Assembly (NCBI GenBank): GCA_004020545.1
Contig: SAQE01000005.1
Span: 1-64,000 of the forward strand
Origin: Mesorhizobium sp.
GTDB lineage: Bacteria; Pseudomonadota; Alphaproteobacteria; Rhizobiales; Rhizobiaceae
Direction: 5' to 3'
DNA: 64,000 nucleotides
Under the pieces are notes generated by a model, which searched no databases, had not been told where the DNA came from, and was given only the letters and a program-made list of their open reading frames with translations. Positions within the stretch are counted from its first letter, which is position 1. Each line of letters begins with the position of its first letter. Shown here one piece after another: positions 25,541 to 35,756 of the stretch. The translations under genes were made by a program, and so were the position numbers.

Positions 25541-26854
25541 TTAGAGGATGAACCGCGACAGATCGGTGTTCCGCGACAGGTCGCCGACGTGTTTCTGCAC
25601 ATAGCCGGCGTCGATGGTGACCGCCGTGCCATGGCGGTCCGGCGCATCATAGGAAATCTCGTCCAGGACGCGCTCCATCACCGTCTGCAGGCGTCGGGCG
25701 CCGATGTTCTCGACGCTGGCGTTGAGCTCGACGGCAATGCCGGCCAGCGAATCAATGGCGTCGTCGGTGAAGACGAGATCGACGCCTTCGGTCTTCATCA
25801 GCGCGATGTACTGCTTGATGAGGCTGGCCTCGGTCTCGGTGAGGATGCGCACGAAGTCCTCCTTCTCCAGCGCGCGCAGCTCGACGCGGATCGGCAGGCG
25901 GCCCTGCAGCTCCGGCAAAAGGTCCGAGGGCTTGGAGACATGGAACGCGCCCGAGGCGATGAACAGGATATGATCCGTCTTGATCGGCCCGTACTTGGTC
26001 GCAACCGTCGTGCCTTCGACCAGCGGCAGCAGGTCGCGCTGCACGCCTTCACGTGAAACGCCAGCGCCGACGCCGCCCTCGCGCGAGGCGATCTTGTCGA
26101 TCTCGTCGATGAAGACGATGCCGTCATTCTCGGCCGATTCCAGCGCCCGGCGCACCACCTCGTCCTGGTCGAGCAGCTTGTCGGACTCGTCATTGACCAG
26201 CAGCGAGTAGGAGTCGCGCACCGTCGTCTTGCGCATCTTGGTCCTGCGGCCGCCCATCGCCTTCGACAGCATGTCGTTGATGTTGAGCACGCCGATATTG
26301 CCGCCCGGCATGCCAGGAATCTCGAAGCCCGGCATGCCGCCGGTGCCGGTGTCGGCCACCTCGATCTCGATCTCCTTGTCGTCGAGCTCGCCGTCGCGCA
26401 GTTTCTTGCGGAAGCTGTCGCGTGTGGCCGGGCTCGCCGTCTTACCGACAAGCGCCTCCAGCACGCGCTCCTCGGCGTTGACCTGGGCGCGCGCGCTGAC
26501 GTCCTCGCGCATCTTCTCGCGCGTCAGACCGATGGCGACCTCGACGAGGTCGCGCACGATCTGCTCGACGTCGCGGCCGACATAGCCGACCTCGGTGAAC
26601 TTGGTGGCCTCGACCTTGACGAAGGGCGCGCCGGCAAGGCGAGCCAGGCGGCGCGAGATCTCGGTCTTGCCGACGCCGGTCGGGCCGATCATCAGGATGT
26701 TCTTCGGCATCACCTCTTCGCGCATCTGGCCTTCGAGCTGCTGGCGGCGCCAACGGTTGCGCAAGGCAATGGCCACGGCGCGCTTGGCGTCCTTCTGGCC
26801 GATGATGAAGCGGTCGAGTTCCGAAACGATTTCGCGGGGAGAGAAGGTGCTCAT
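25541..26854 (-). CDS. hslU: ATP-dependent protease ATPase subunit HslU
   Basis: 437-residue AAA+ unfoldase that feeds substrates to the HslV peptidase. Walker [10 protein letters not shown] near residue 56, Walker [10 protein letters not shown] near 250, G-Y-V-G-R-D pore loop near 90, and the C-terminal R-F-I-L that docks into HslV. The start at 26854 matches the conserved [20 protein letters not shown]. Separated from hslV by two other genes on the same strand. Confidence 0.96.
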   Translation of the reverse strand: MSTFSPREIVSELDRFIIGQKDAKRAVAIALRNRWRRQQLEGQMREEVMPKNILMIGPTGVGKTEISRRLARLAGAPFVKVEATKFTEVGYVGRDVEQIVRDLVEVAIGLTREKMREDVSARAQVNAEERVLEALVGKTASPATRDSFRKKLRDGELDDKEIEIEVADTGTGGMPGFEIPGMPGGNIGVLNINDMLSKAMGGRRTKMRKTTVRDSYSLLVNDESDKLLDQDEVVRRALESAENDGIVFIDEIDKIASREGGVGAGVSREGVQRDLLPLVEGTTVATKYGPIKTDHILFIASGAFHVSKPSDLLPELQGRLPIRVELRALEKEDFVRILTETEASLIKQYIALMKTEGVDLVFTDDAIDSLAGIAVELNASVENIGARRLQTVMERVLDEISYDAPDRHGTAVTIDAGYVQKHVGDLSRNTDLSRFIL

Positions 26855-26859
26855 GATAC

Positions 26860-27459
26860 TCAAATTCCACTTTGCCACTGCTTGATGGACTCGAACGGAT
26901 GCAGCAGCATGATCACGTTGAGCGTCAGATTGTCCCGGATGATGTAGCCCGTGCCGAACTCGAAAATGAGCGCCAGGGCCACGATCACCCATATAGGGAG
27001 CTTTCGCGCCATCACAAATCCCAGCACCATGAACAGCGTGTCGGACACCGAGTTGATGACGCTGTCGCCGTAATAATTGAGCGAGATGGTGCCGGAGCGG
27101 TAGCGGTCAATGATCAAGGGGCTGTTTTCCAACACCTCCCAGCCGCCTTCGATAAGGACGGCGAAGGCCAGCCTCAGCCCGATCGGCGAGCGCGGGAACA
27201 GCGCCCATGCCAGCGCATAGAACAGGAAGCCGTGGATGATGTGCGAAAAGGTGTACCAGTCGGCGATGTGCTGGGAATTCTCCGAGCTGTTCACCACGCC
27301 GTGCCAGAGCTTGACGTAGCCGCAGGTGCAGATCGGCGGATGGCCCATGCCGTAGAGAACGCCGGCCTGGAAGATGACCAAGGCGAGCACGAGCAGAAGG
27401 CCCATGCGCCAACTGTCTTCATAGGCGGAAAGCGTCTTGTCTTGCCCGGATGCGGTCAT
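26860..27459 (-). CDS. DUF2585 family membrane protein
   Basis: 199 residues with about five hydrophobic segments (for example near 20-38, 78-95, 150-166). Invariant-looking I-C-T-C-G-Y and [16 protein letters not shown] segments contain Cys and His residues. GGAGGGGGACTGACCGC precedes the start. It ends 5 bases before hslU and is probably co-transcribed with it. No known function. Confidence 0.8.
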   Translation of the reverse strand: MTASGQDKTLSAYEDSWRMGLLLVLALVIFQAGVLYGMGHPPICTCGYVKLWHGVVNSSENSQHIADWYTFSHIIHGFLFYALAWALFPRSPIGLRLAFAVLIEGGWEVLENSPLIIDRYRSGTISLNYYGDSVINSVSDTLFMVLGFVMARKLPIWVIVALALIFEFGTGYIIRDNLTLNVIMLLHPFESIKQWQSGI

Positions 27460-27463
27460 GCGG

Positions 27464-27988
27464 TCAGTCCCCCTCCTCCGTGTCGGTCTCGGCCGCATCG
27501 ACGGCCATCAGCACGACGTCCCCATATTCCGATTGCCTGCGGCCGATCGGCCTGAAGCCGGCCTTTTCATAGGCGTGGATGGCGCGGCCGTTGTCCGGAT
27601 GCGGATCGATGATGACGCGCGGCGCGCCTTCCCCGAAAAGCTCTTCGACGAACTGGCGAACGATTGCCGAGCCGTGGCCGATGCCGACCAGCTCCGGCGG
27701 GCCGATCGACAGATCGATGCCCAGCGTGCCGAAGGGCTGGTCGGCATAAGGATGATCATCTTCCAGATGCGGATCGTAGCTCTGCAGATAGGCGACCGGC
27801 CTGCCGTCGAGCTCGACGATCAGCGGCTCCACCGAAACCGAATCGATATGCGCTCGGATCTCGGCGATCTCCTTTTCTGGATCGTCCCACCATTCGGCGA
27901 CATGCGGCTCGGCGAGCCAGCCGGCGATCATCGGCAGGTCCGCTTCGGTGACCGGCCGAAAATCGTAGCTATTTTCCTGTTGGACCAT
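27464..27988 (-). CDS. GNAT-family N-acetyltransferase (AAC(6')-like)
   Basis: 174 residues with the GNAT fold: [12 protein letters not shown] at the N-terminus, [19 protein letters not shown] core (motif A, acetyl-CoA binding) near 95-115 and a C-terminal [13 protein letters not shown]. This resembles aminoglycoside 6'-acetyltransferase-type proteins, but many act on other amines. Start chosen at 27988; an upstream in-frame ATG (28015) lies in a repeat. Sits between hslV and the DUF2585 gene. Confidence 0.82.
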   Translation of the reverse strand: MVQQENSYDFRPVTEADLPMIAGWLAEPHVAEWWDDPEKEIAEIRAHIDSVSVEPLIVELDGRPVAYLQSYDPHLEDDHPYADQPFGTLGIDLSIGPPELVGIGHGSAIVRQFVEELFGEGAPRVIIDPHPDNGRAIHAYEKAGFRPIGRRQSEYGDVVLMAVDAAETDTEEGD

Positions 27989-28015
27989 GATCTGGTCCCC
28001 ACTTCTCGGGATCAT
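27986..28015. repeat. Short palindromic repeat, family B (partial copy)
   Basis: CCATGATCTGGTCCCCACTT ... GGGATCATGG: inverted ends CCATGATC / GATCATGG, related to the family B copy at 33201-33247 (GATCCCGAAAAGTGGGAACC). It overlaps the start codon of the acetyltransferase gene. Confidence 0.5.
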
Positions 28016-28029
28016 GGCGAGGCTTCGCC

Positions 28030-28581
28030 TCAGGCGGCATCGAGCGTTTCGACGACGAAGTTGCTGTTGGTGTAGACGCAGATATCGGCCGCAATCTGCA
28101 TCGCCTTGCGGGCGATCTCCTCGGCATCCTTGTCGGTGTCCATCAGCGCGCGGGCGGCGGCCAGCGCATAATTGCCGCCGGAGCCGATGGCCATGACGCC
28201 ATGTTCGGGCTCCAGCACGTCGCCGGTGCCGGTCAGCGCCAGCGAGACCGACTTGTCGGCCACCAGCATCATCGCTTCCAGGCGGCGCAGATAGCGGTCG
28301 GTGCGCCAGTCCTTGGCGAGCTCGACGCAGGCGCGCGTCAACTGGTCGGGATATTGCTCGAGCTTGGCTTCGAGGCGTTCAAGCAGGGTGAAGGCATCGG
28401 CGGTGGCGCCGGCGAAACCGGCAATGACGCTGCCCCCCTTGCCGATGCGACGCACTTTCTTGGCATTGCCTTTCATGATGGTCTGGCCAAGGCTGACCTG
28501 GCCGTCGCCGGCAATCACAACCTTGTTGCCCTTGCGCACGCTGATGATGGTCGTGGCGTGCATGGTCAGTTCATTCGACAT
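28030..28581 (-). CDS. hslV: ATP-dependent protease peptidase subunit HslV
   Basis: 183-residue threonine peptidase of the proteasome-beta fold. After a short propeptide (MSNELTMHA) the catalytic Thr begins [16 protein letters not shown] and the G-S-G-G-N-Y-A segment follow. Twelve subunits form a double ring capped by HslU. First gene of hslV-GNAT-DUF2585-hslU, divergent from hisB. Confidence 0.96.
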   Translation of the reverse strand: MSNELTMHATTIISVRKGNKVVIAGDGQVSLGQTIMKGNAKKVRRIGKGGSVIAGFAGATADAFTLLERLEAKLEQYPDQLTRACVELAKDWRTDRYLRRLEAMMLVADKSVSLALTGTGDVLEPEHGVMAIGSGGNYALAAARALMDTDKDAEEIARKAMQIAADICVYTNSNFVVETLDAA

Positions 28582-28798
28582 TTCCTGCTCCGATTCGCGT
28601 TATCCCTTTGAAAGGCGATTGGCGCGGTACGAGTGACTTGTGATTGCCATATGTATGCATGAGGCGAGTGAATGCAAACCGCCCCGCTGCAAGGCCGATA
28701 CCGTCCGGAATGGCAACTGGCAATCGCCGGATCATGCTGATAGAAGGCTTTCGTTTTCAAGCCCAAGCCCCCTGGGTAAGGACAGTTAGGACAGAGTG

Positions 28799-29398
28799 AT
28801 GCCGTCCCGATCCGCCGAAGTCAGCCGCAAGACCAAGGAAACCGAGATTTCCGTTTCGGTCCATGTCGACGGCAAAGGCAAATCCGACATTGCGACTGGC
28901 GTCGGCTTTTTCGACCATATGCTCGACCAGCTGTCGCGCCATTCGCTGATCGACATGACGGTGAAGGCCACGGGTGATCTGCATATAGACGACCACCACA
29001 CGGTCGAGGACACCGGCATCGCGATCGGCCAGGCGCTGGGCAAGGCGCTGGGCGAGCGGCGCGGCATCATGCGCTATGCCTCGATCGACCTTGCCATGGA
29101 CGAGACGCTGACCAGGGCGGCGATCGATGTTTCCGGCCGGCCATTCCTGGTCTGGAACGTCGCCTTCTCGTCGCCGAAGATCGGCACCTTCGACACCGAG
29201 CTGGTGCGCGAATTCTTCCAGGCGCTGGCGCAGAATGCCGGCGTCACGCTGCATGTGACCAATCACTACGGCGCCAACAATCATCACATCGCGGAAACCT
29301 GCTTCAAGGCGGTGGCGCGGGTGTTGCGCGCGGCGTTGGAGCCCGACCCGCGCCAGCCGGATGCGGTGCCCTCCACCAAGGGATCCCTGAAAGGATAG
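28799..29398 (+). CDS. hisB: Imidazoleglycerol-phosphate dehydratase HisB
   Basis: 199 residues, single-domain dehydratase for step 6 of histidine synthesis. Metal-binding motifs [22 protein letters not shown] and N-N-H-H-I-A-E are all present. The ATG at 28799 is preferred to the adjoining GTG at 28796. First gene of the his operon. Confidence 0.96.
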   Translation: MPSRSAEVSRKTKETEISVSVHVDGKGKSDIATGVGFFDHMLDQLSRHSLIDMTVKATGDLHIDDHHTVEDTGIAIGQALGKALGERRGIMRYASIDLAMDETLTRAAIDVSGRPFLVWNVAFSSPKIGTFDTELVREFFQALAQNAGVTLHVTNHYGANNHHIAETCFKAVARVLRAALEPDPRQPDAVPSTKGSLKG

Positions 29399-29402
29399 CC
29401 CT

Positions 29403-29879
29403 ATGGCCATCTATGTCGTGATGGAGCAACCGGCCGGCAGCAACAGGGCCGAGGATGCGATCTTGGTGCGCGATGGCTTCACCTGGCTCGGTTTCCTGTT
29501 CTCGCCGGTCTGGCTCGCCTGGCACCGGTTGTGGATCGAGGCCTTGCTCACCTTCGCGGTTGCGGCGATCCTGTCGGTGCTCGGCGAAAAGCTCGGCCTC
29601 TCATGGGCTGGCTCGGCCCTGTCGCTCCTGGTGTCGCTTTATATCGGGCTCGAAGGGCAGGGCCTTCGGATATCGGCGCTTCGCCGCCGGGGCTGGCGGG
29701 AATGGGGCGTGGTCGAGGCCGGCAATCTCGGCGGCGCCGAGGCACGCTACGTGCTGGAGGCCGAAGGGCAAGAGGAAGAGCCGGCGCCCATGCCGCGCAT
29801 CGTTCCCGATACGAACCAGGCGCGTCCGGCGCAGACAGGCATGGCGCTGGGGCTGACCCATACGCCGGGAAGGCCCTGA
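29403..29879 (+). CDS. DUF2628 domain membrane protein in the his operon
   Basis: 158 residues; about two or three hydrophobic segments between residues 28 and 85 ([13 protein letters not shown] is the family core), then a soluble acidic/proline-rich tail. Function unknown. It starts 5 bases after hisB and ends 2 bases before hisH, so is firmly in the operon. Confidence 0.82.
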   Translation: MAIYVVMEQPAGSNRAEDAILVRDGFTWLGFLFSPVWLAWHRLWIEALLTFAVAAILSVLGEKLGLSWAGSALSLLVSLYIGLEGQGLRISALRRRGWREWGVVEAGNLGGAEARYVLEAEGQEEEPAPMPRIVPDTNQARPAQTGMALGLTHTPGRP

Positions 29880-29880
29880 C

Positions 29881-30531
29881 ATGCGGGTAGCGATCATCGA
29901 CTACGGCTCGGGCAATCTGCGCTCGGCCACCAAGGCCTTCGAGCGCGCGGCACATGAGGCCGGCATAGCCGCGACCATCGATCTGACGGCCGATGCCGAG
30001 CGGGTGCGCAGCGCCGACCGCATCGTGCTGCCGGGCGTCGGCGCCTATGCCGACTGCGCCGCCGGCCTGCATGCGGTTGCCGGCATGTGGGAAGCGGTGG
30101 AAGAGGTGGCAATAGCCAAGGCGCGGCCGTTCCTCGGCATCTGCGTCGGCATGCAATTGATGTCGGAACGTGGCCTGGAGAAGACGATCACCAAGGGGCT
30201 TGGCTGGATCGCGGGCGACGTCAAGGAAATCACGCCGAAGGACCCGGCGCTGAAGATTCCGCAGATCGGCTGGAACACGATCGAGGTCACGCGCAAGCAT
30301 CCGCTGTTTTCAGGCATCGAGACCGGCCCGAAAGGGCTGCATGCCTATTTCGTCCATTCCTATCATCTTGAAGCGAAGAACCCTGACGAGGTGCTGGCCG
30401 TCGCCGACTATGGCGGCCCGGTGACGGCGGCGGTTGCGCGCGACAACCTCGCCGGCACGCAGTTCCATCCCGAAAAGAGCCAGGCGCTCGGCCTGGCGCT
30501 GATCACCAATTTCCTGAAATGGAGGCCCTAG
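29881..30531 (+). CDS. hisH: Imidazole glycerol phosphate synthase glutaminase subunit HisH
   Basis: 216-residue class I glutamine amidotransferase that feeds ammonia to HisF. Nucleophile in G-I-C-V-G-M-Q near residue 86; His/Glu of the triad in F-H-P-E-K-S-Q near 198-204. N-terminal I-I-D-Y-G-S-G-N-L is typical. Lies between DUF2628 and DUF1330 genes. Confidence 0.96.
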   Translation: MRVAIIDYGSGNLRSATKAFERAAHEAGIAATIDLTADAERVRSADRIVLPGVGAYADCAAGLHAVAGMWEAVEEVAIAKARPFLGICVGMQLMSERGLEKTITKGLGWIAGDVKEITPKDPALKIPQIGWNTIEVTRKHPLFSGIETGPKGLHAYFVHSYHLEAKNPDEVLAVADYGGPVTAAVARDNLAGTQFHPEKSQALGLALITNFLKWRP

Positions 30532-30533
30532 AG

Positions 30534-30824
30534 ATGAGCAAGAAGGGCTATTGGATCGCCATGATCGACGTCCGCGACCCGGGCGCCTACAAGAATTACA
30601 TCGAGGCCAACGCAAAAGCCTTCGCCAAATATGGCGCCAAGTTTCCGGTCCGGGCCGGACGCTACACAAATCCGGAGGGGCCAACCGGGAACCGCCATGT
30701 GGTGGTGGAGTTCAACTCCTACGAAACGGCGCTCGCCTGCTATCACTCGCCGGAGTACCAGGAAGCCTTGAAATTCCGGCTGGCGGCGTCGACCGGCCAT
30801 TTCGTCATCGTCGAGGGCGACTGA
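30534..30824 (+). CDS. DUF1330 family protein
   Basis: 96-residue dimeric alpha/beta-barrel type protein ([28 protein letters not shown]). Biochemical role unknown. The ATG at 30534 is 3 bases after hisH and is preceded by GGAGGCCCTAGAG. It ends 2 bases before hisA, so is co-translated with his genes. Confidence 0.85.
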   Translation: MSKKGYWIAMIDVRDPGAYKNYIEANAKAFAKYGAKFPVRAGRYTNPEGPTGNRHVVVEFNSYETALACYHSPEYQEALKFRLAASTGHFVIVEGD

Positions 30825-30826
30825 CC

Positions 30827-31573
30827 GTGATCCTGTTTCCCGCAATAGACCTCAAGGACGGCAAATGCGTGCGCCTGAAGCACGGCGACATGGCAACCGC
30901 CACGATCTACAACGACGATCCGGCGGCACAGGCCAAGGCTTTCGAGGAACAGGGCTTCGAGTGGCTGCACGTCGTCGACCTCAACGGCGCCTTCAAGGGC
31001 CAGAGCGTGAATTCCGCGGCCGTCGGCGCCATCCTCAAGGCGACGAAGAACCCGGTGCAGCTCGGCGGCGGCATCCGCACGCTGGAGCAGATCGAGGACT
31101 GGCTGGAGCGCGGTCTGGCGCGCGTCATCCTGGGCACGGTGGCCGTACGCGAGCCCGAGCTGGTGAAGGAGGCCTGCAAGGCCTTTCCCGGCAAGATCGC
31201 AGTCGGCATCGACGCGAAGGGCGGCAAGGTCGCCGTCGAGGGCTGGGCGGAAGCCTCTGAGCTCGGCGTCATCGAACTGGCGCAGAAATTCGAGGGCGCG
31301 GGTGTCGCCGCCATCATCTACACCGACATCGACCGCGATGGCGTGCTCTCCGGCATCAACTGGGATTCGACGATCAGCCTTGCCGAAGCAGTTTCGATCC
31401 CGGTGATCGCGTCCGGCGGGCTCGCTTCGATCGCCGACATCGTGCGCATGACCATGCCCGACGCCAGGAGGCTCGAAGGCGCGATCTCCGGCCGCGCGCT
31501 CTATGACGGGCGCATCGACCCGGCGGAGGCGCTGGCGATCCTGCGTGGCGAGGGGACGGAGGCAGAACGGTGA
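30827..31573 (+). CDS. hisA: ProFAR isomerase HisA
   Basis: 248-residue TIM barrel catalysing step 4 of histidine synthesis. F-P-A-I-D-L-K-D-G at the N-terminus with the catalytic Asp, L-G-G-G-I-R-T near 79, Y-T-D-I-D-R-D-G near 166 and I-A-S-G-G-L near 199. The start is GTG at 30827, fixed by the HisA consensus V/M-I-L-F-P-A-I-D. It overlaps the next gene by 4 bases. Confidence 0.95.
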   Translation: MILFPAIDLKDGKCVRLKHGDMATATIYNDDPAAQAKAFEEQGFEWLHVVDLNGAFKGQSVNSAAVGAILKATKNPVQLGGGIRTLEQIEDWLERGLARVILGTVAVREPELVKEACKAFPGKIAVGIDAKGGKVAVEGWAEASELGVIELAQKFEGAGVAAIIYTDIDRDGVLSGINWDSTISLAEAVSIPVIASGGLASIADIVRMTMPDARRLEGAISGRALYDGRIDPAEALAILRGEGTEAER

Positions 31574-32409
31574 ACATCTCGATCATCCTGGCGGCCTACG
31601 ATAGCGGCCACTTTCACGGCGGCTGCGGCCAGGGCCCCGACGCGCTGATTTCCGGCGGATTGGCCGACGCGCTTAAGCTCGCCGGCCACGATGTCGACGT
31701 GCACGACATCGGCAAGGTGGTCGAGGACGAGCAGGAACGCGAGATCGGCACGGGATTTGCCGTCTGTAACGCCGTGTCGGGCGAGGTTCGCATAGCGCTG
31801 GACAAGGGCCGGTTTCCGATCGTGCTCGCCGGAAACTGCCTGACCAGTGCGGGTGCTGTGGCCGGGGAAGGCGCGGACGCCATCATCTGGGCCGACCAGC
31901 ATGGCGACCTCAACACGCCCGACACCTCTACCTCCGGCTTTCTCGACGGTATGGCGCTGGCAACCGTGCTCGGGCTGTGCTGGCGGCGGATGGCGGCGCA
32001 GATTCCGGGGTTCAAGTCGATCGATCCGGCCCGCTGCGTTTTGGTCAACGCCCGCGACCTCGACCCGGCGGAGAGTGAATTGCTGGGGACGCTGCCGATC
32101 ACCCGCACCGAGTGCCCGGACTGGGCAGGCGCCGCGGGGAAGTTGAAGGCCACCGGAGCCGAGCGGGTCCACATGCATATCGATCTCGACGTTCATGACC
32201 CCGAGGAACTGCAGGCCAATCGCTACACCACGCCAGGCGGTCCGGCGCCCGATGAGGTTCGCACCGCGATGTGCGGCCTAGCTGGTCCTGTCAGCATCGC
32301 CGGGCTCACCATCTCAGCCTACGATCCGGCATTCGACGCCAAGGGCGAGGTGCCGCCGCTGGTCGGCGAGCTGGTGGTCGACCTGCTTTCCACCATGGAG
32401 GGCCGCTGA
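31570..32409 (+). CDS. Arginase/agmatinase-family protein inside the his operon
   Basis: 279-residue ureohydrolase-fold protein. D109-x-H111-x-D113 (A-D-Q-H-G-D) and the later H-I-D-L-D-V-H-D-P match manganese-ligand motifs. The usual G-G-D-H-S motif is instead G88-N89-C90-L-T-S, so one canonical His ligand is Cys. GTG start overlaps the hisA stop (GTGA) and the stop overlaps hisF (TGATG), so it is translationally coupled. Substrate unknown; a formimino- or guanidino-type hydrolysis is only a family-based guess. Confidence 0.85.
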   Translation: MNISIILAAYDSGHFHGGCGQGPDALISGGLADALKLAGHDVDVHDIGKVVEDEQEREIGTGFAVCNAVSGEVRIALDKGRFPIVLAGNCLTSAGAVAGEGADAIIWADQHGDLNTPDTSTSGFLDGMALATVLGLCWRRMAAQIPGFKSIDPARCVLVNARDLDPAESELLGTLPITRTECPDWAGAAGKLKATGAERVHMHIDLDVHDPEELQANRYTTPGGPAPDEVRTAMCGLAGPVSIAGLTISAYDPAFDAKGEVPPLVGELVVDLLSTMEGR

Positions 32410-33200
32410 TGCTGAAGGCCCGCGTCATTCCCTGCCTTGACGTCAAGAACGGTCGCGTCGTCAAGGGCGTGAATTTCGTCGACCTGATCGACGCCGGCGA
32501 TCCGGTCGAGGCCGCCAAGGCCTATGACGCGGCGGGCGCCGACGAGCTCTGCTTCCTCGACATCACCGCCTCGTCCGACGATCGCGAGACGATCTTCGAC
32601 GTCGTCGCCCGCACGGCCGAACAATGTTTTATGCCGCTCACGGTCGGCGGCGGCGTGCGCCAGGTGGCCGACATCCGCAAGCTGCTTCTGGCCGGCGCCG
32701 ACAAGGTATCGATCAACACGGCGGCGGTGAGGAACCCGGATTTCGTCGCGGAAGCCGCCGACAAGTTCGGCAACCAGTGTATCGTCGTCGCCATCGACGC
32801 CAAGAAGGTGTCGGCGGGCGGCGAGGCCGACCGCTGGGAGATCTTCACCCATGGCGGGCGCGAGAAGACCGGCATCGACGCGGTCGAATTCGCCAGACGA
32901 ATGGTCGATCGCGGCGCCGGCGAAATCCTGCTTACCTCGATGGACCGCGACGGCACCAAGGCCGGCTACGACATCGCGCTCACCCGCGCCATCGCCGACG
33001 CCGTGCGCGTGCCGGTCATCGCCTCTGGCGGCGTCGGCACGCTTGATCACCTCGTCGAAGGCATCCGCGACGGCCATGCCAGTGCCGTGCTTGCCGCCTC
33101 GATCTTCCATTTCGGCACCTACACGATCGCGCAAGCCAAGGCGCATATGGCAAGCGCCGGCCTGCCGATGCGGCTGGACTCGGCCGTCCATCGGACTTAA
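32409..33200 (+). CDS. hisF: Imidazole glycerol phosphate synthase cyclase subunit HisF
   Basis: 263-residue TIM barrel that makes imidazole glycerol phosphate and AICAR from PRFAR and ammonia. [14 protein letters not shown] at 7-20 with catalytic Asp, L-T-V-G-G-G-V-R near 78, L-L-T-S-M-D-R-D-G near 177, I-A-S-G-G-V-G-T near 200. Partner HisH is encoded upstream. Its TAA directly abuts a palindromic repeat. Confidence 0.97.
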   Translation: MLKARVIPCLDVKNGRVVKGVNFVDLIDAGDPVEAAKAYDAAGADELCFLDITASSDDRETIFDVVARTAEQCFMPLTVGGGVRQVADIRKLLLAGADKVSINTAAVRNPDFVAEAADKFGNQCIVVAIDAKKVSAGGEADRWEIFTHGGREKTGIDAVEFARRMVDRGAGEILLTSMDRDGTKAGYDIALTRAIADAVRVPVIASGGVGTLDHLVEGIRDGHASAVLAASIFHFGTYTIAQAKAHMASAGLPMRLDSAVHRT

Positions 33201-33247
33201 AGCATGATCCCGAAAAGTGGGAACCGGTTATCGGAAAAGATCATGCT
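33201..33247. repeat. Short palindromic repeat, family B
   Basis: Inverted ends AGCATGATC / GATCATGCT enclose CCGAAAAGTGGGAACCGGTT and the rest. It fills most of the gap between hisF and hisE and would form a stem in the his transcript. Similar outer ends occur at 33611-33661. Confidence 0.75.
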
Positions 33248-33262
33248 TAAACAAACAGATAG

Positions 33263-33595
33263 ATGACTGCTATGGCTCAATTTTCGCTCGCCGAGCTGGA
33301 ATCGATCATCCATCAGCGCGCCCATTCCGGCGACGCTCAGTCATGGACTGCGAAACTCTTCGCCAAAGGCATGGACAAGGCGGCGCAGAAGCTCGGCGAG
33401 GAAGCGGTCGAGACTGTGATCGCCGCCATTCGCGGCGACAGGCAGGCCCTCGTTTCGGAAAGCGCGGATCTTATATATCATTGGCTTGTCGTCCTTGGCA
33501 TGGCGGGCGTCCCGCTGGATGACGTACTGAAGGAGCTCGAGGGCCGAACCGGCCGCTCGGGCATCGCCGAGAAGGCGTCCCGGCCCCGGGACTGA
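33263..33595 (+). CDS. hisE: Phosphoribosyl-ATP pyrophosphatase HisE
   Basis: 110 residues of the MazG-like all-alpha family; hydrolyses phosphoribosyl-ATP in step 2 of histidine synthesis. K-L-G-E-E-A-V-E-T near residue 44-52 and S-A-D-L-I-Y-H-W near 69 supply the acidic magnesium site. A second ATG at 33272 is an alternative start. Follows hisF across the repeat. Confidence 0.93.
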   Translation: MTAMAQFSLAELESIIHQRAHSGDAQSWTAKLFAKGMDKAAQKLGEEAVETVIAAIRGDRQALVSESADLIYHWLVVLGMAGVPLDDVLKELEGRTGRSGIAEKASRPRD

Positions 33596-33610
33596 TCGAA
33601 AGAGACGGAT

Positions 33611-33661
33611 AGAGCATGATTTCGCCCGAAAATCGCTTCGCACTTTTCGGCATCATGCTCT
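33611..33661. repeat. Short palindromic repeat, family B variant
   Basis: AGAGCATGAT ... ATCATGCTCT with inner TTCGCCCGAAAATCGCTTCG. Ends match family B, while the centre (GAAAATCGCTTCGCACTTTTC) resembles family A, so the two families are probably related. Lies between hisE and coaA. Confidence 0.7.
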
Positions 33662-33679
33662 AGGAGGGCAGGAGACTCG

Positions 33680-34639
33680 ATGGACCAGCTTGCTCCTACC
33701 GAGAAATATTCCCCCTATCGCTTCTTCTCGGCCGAGCAATGGTCGCAATTCCGCGCCGACACGCCGCTCACGCTTACCGAGGACGAGATCGACCGGCTGC
33801 GCTCGCTCAACGACCCGGTCGACCTCGAAGAGGTCAAGCGCATCTATCTATCGCTCTCCCGCCTGCTTTCGGCGCATGTCGAGGCGAGCCAGCTTCTGTT
33901 TCGGCAGCGCCAGGCCTTTTTCAACGCGCAGGACATCGTCAAGACGCCGTTTATCATCGGCATCGCCGGCTCGGTCGCGGTCGGCAAATCGACCACGGCC
34001 CGCGTTTTGAAGGAATTGCTGGCGCGCTGGCCGTCGAGCCCGAAGGTCGATCTCATCACCACCGACGGCTTCCTTTTGCCCAACGAGATCCTGCGCCGCG
34101 ACAATCTGATGGAGCGCAAGGGCTTTCCCGACAGCTACGACGTCGGCGCGCTGCTCAGGTTCCTTTCGGGCATCAAGTCGGCGCAGCGCAATGTCCGCGC
34201 CCCCGTCTATTCGCACCTGACCTACGACGTCATTCCCGGCGAATTCGTCACCATCGACAGGCCGGACATATTGATCTTCGAAGGCATCAACGTGCTGCAG
34301 CCGGGCAAGCTGCCGAAGGACGGCAAGATCGTGCCGTTCCTGTCGGACTTCTTCGACTTCGCCATCTATATCGACGCCGACGAGAAGCTTATCCACCAGT
34401 GGTATATCCAGCGCTTCATGCGGCTGCGCGAGACCGCCTTCCGCAACCCGGACTCCTTCTTCCACCGCTATTCGCAGCTTTCGCAGGACGCGGCACGCGC
34501 CATCGCCGAGGGCCTGTGGGCCAACATCAACCTGAAGAACCTGCGCGAGAACATCCTGCCTACGCGGGCGCGGGCCGACCTCATCCTGCGCAAGGGCGCC
34601 AACCACCTGGTCGAAGAGGTGGCGTTGCGGAAGCTTTGA
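33680..34639 (+). CDS. coaA: Pantothenate kinase, type I CoaA
   Basis: 319-residue kinase performing the first committed step of coenzyme A synthesis. P-loop G-S-V-A-V-G-K-S-T near residues 97-105, D-G-F-L-L-P-N near 129 and F-E-G-I-N-V-L-Q near 199; length is normal for bacterial CoaA. GGAGGGCAGGAGACTCG precedes the ATG. Follows hisE, an arrangement familiar in rhizobia. Confidence 0.96.
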   Translation: MDQLAPTEKYSPYRFFSAEQWSQFRADTPLTLTEDEIDRLRSLNDPVDLEEVKRIYLSLSRLLSAHVEASQLLFRQRQAFFNAQDIVKTPFIIGIAGSVAVGKSTTARVLKELLARWPSSPKVDLITTDGFLLPNEILRRDNLMERKGFPDSYDVGALLRFLSGIKSAQRNVRAPVYSHLTYDVIPGEFVTIDRPDILIFEGINVLQPGKLPKDGKIVPFLSDFFDFAIYIDADEKLIHQWYIQRFMRLRETAFRNPDSFFHRYSQLSQDAARAIAEGLWANINLKNLRENILPTRARADLILRKGANHLVEEVALRKL

Positions 34640-34716
34640 TCCCTTGAATTAACGGCACCTTAGGCAATCCCGGCTTAGCTTTCAGCCCCAACTCCAGCGG
34701 GTGTCGGGAGCAACCG

Positions 34717-35754
34717 GTGATCGATGCGAGCAATGCCACGGGCCGCAAGGCCCCGGTCTATTCCGTGGTTATTCCGATCTTCAACGAAGAGGCGGTGCTG
34801 CCGCTTCTGGTTCGCCGGATCACGGCCTTGCTCGACAGACTCGACGGAAGCGCCGAAGCCATCTTCGTCGACGACGGCAGCCATGACACAAGCGTCATCT
34901 TCCTGCGCGGCATGGCAGCCGAGGAACCGCGCTTCCGCCTGATCGAGCTGTCCCGCAATTTCGGCCATCAGATCGCCATCACAGCCGGTATGGACGCCGC
35001 CGCCGGCGACGCCGTGATCGTCATGGATGCCGACCTGCAGGACCCGCCGGAAGTGGTGCTCGATCTCATCGCCAAATGGAAGGAGGGATACGAAATCGTC
35101 TACGCCCGGCGCATCAAGCGCGATGGCGAGACGTTGTTCAAGCGCGCGAGCGCCAGTCTCTTCTATCGCGTTCTCGAACAGATGACCTCGGTCACCATCC
35201 CGCGGGACGTCGGCGATTTCCGCCTTGTCGGGCGCAAAGCGCTGGAGACGTTCAAGCGGATGCCGGAGCGCGACCGTTTCGTGCGCGGCATGTTCGGCTG
35301 GATGGGGTTCAAGCAAACGGCGGTGCCGTTCGAAAGGCCGATGCGGGCGGCCGGCGAAACCAAATATCCGTTCTGGAAAATGGTGCGGCTTGCGGCGCAT
35401 GGCGTCATCAGTTTTTCCGACAAGCCGTTGCGGCTGGCGCTGTGGGCCGGTCTCGCCATTTCCGGCGTCGCGGCCCTGCTCGGCCTCTATGCTCTTTTTT
35501 CCTGGCTCTTCGTCAGCGGCGTTGTCCATGGCTGGACATCGACCGTGGTGATCATTTCCTTCCTGTCCGGCATCAATCTCTTCATGACCGGCATCATCGG
35601 TCTTTATGTCGGCGGCATCCATGCGGAAGTGAAGCGAAGGCCGCTTTATGTGGTCGACCGTCTGACCGGTTTCGAGGAGGCGATTGCCGCGATGAAAAAT
35701 GCTGAAGCGCCTAGGGCCGCAACGCCCGCGACGCGCGAACGGCGACTCGGCTGA
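34717..35754 (+). CDS. GtrB/DPM-like family 2 glycosyltransferase
   Basis: 345 residues: cytosolic GT2 domain (about 15-235; S-V-V-I-P-I-F-N-E-E, F-V-D-D-G-S, and D-A-D-L-Q-D-P-P) followed by two hydrophobic helices near 245-270 and 280-305. Such enzymes load a sugar onto undecaprenyl phosphate for export. GTG start at 34717 with GGGAGCAACC ahead. First gene of a three-gene surface-glycosylation cassette. Confidence 0.88.
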   Translation: MIDASNATGRKAPVYSVVIPIFNEEAVLPLLVRRITALLDRLDGSAEAIFVDDGSHDTSVIFLRGMAAEEPRFRLIELSRNFGHQIAITAGMDAAAGDAVIVMDADLQDPPEVVLDLIAKWKEGYEIVYARRIKRDGETLFKRASASLFYRVLEQMTSVTIPRDVGDFRLVGRKALETFKRMPERDRFVRGMFGWMGFKQTAVPFERPMRAAGETKYPFWKMVRLAAHGVISFSDKPLRLALWAGLAISGVAALLGLYALFSWLFVSGVVHGWTSTVVIISFLSGINLFMTGIIGLYVGGIHAEVKRRPLYVVDRLTGFEEAIAAMKNAEAPRAATPATRERRLG

Positions 35755-35756
35755 CC

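Noticed and set aside
28582-28798. Heat-shock (sigma-32) promoter before hslV
   Set aside because: A CTTG is present on the minus strand but no properly spaced -10 match was found, so none is claimed.
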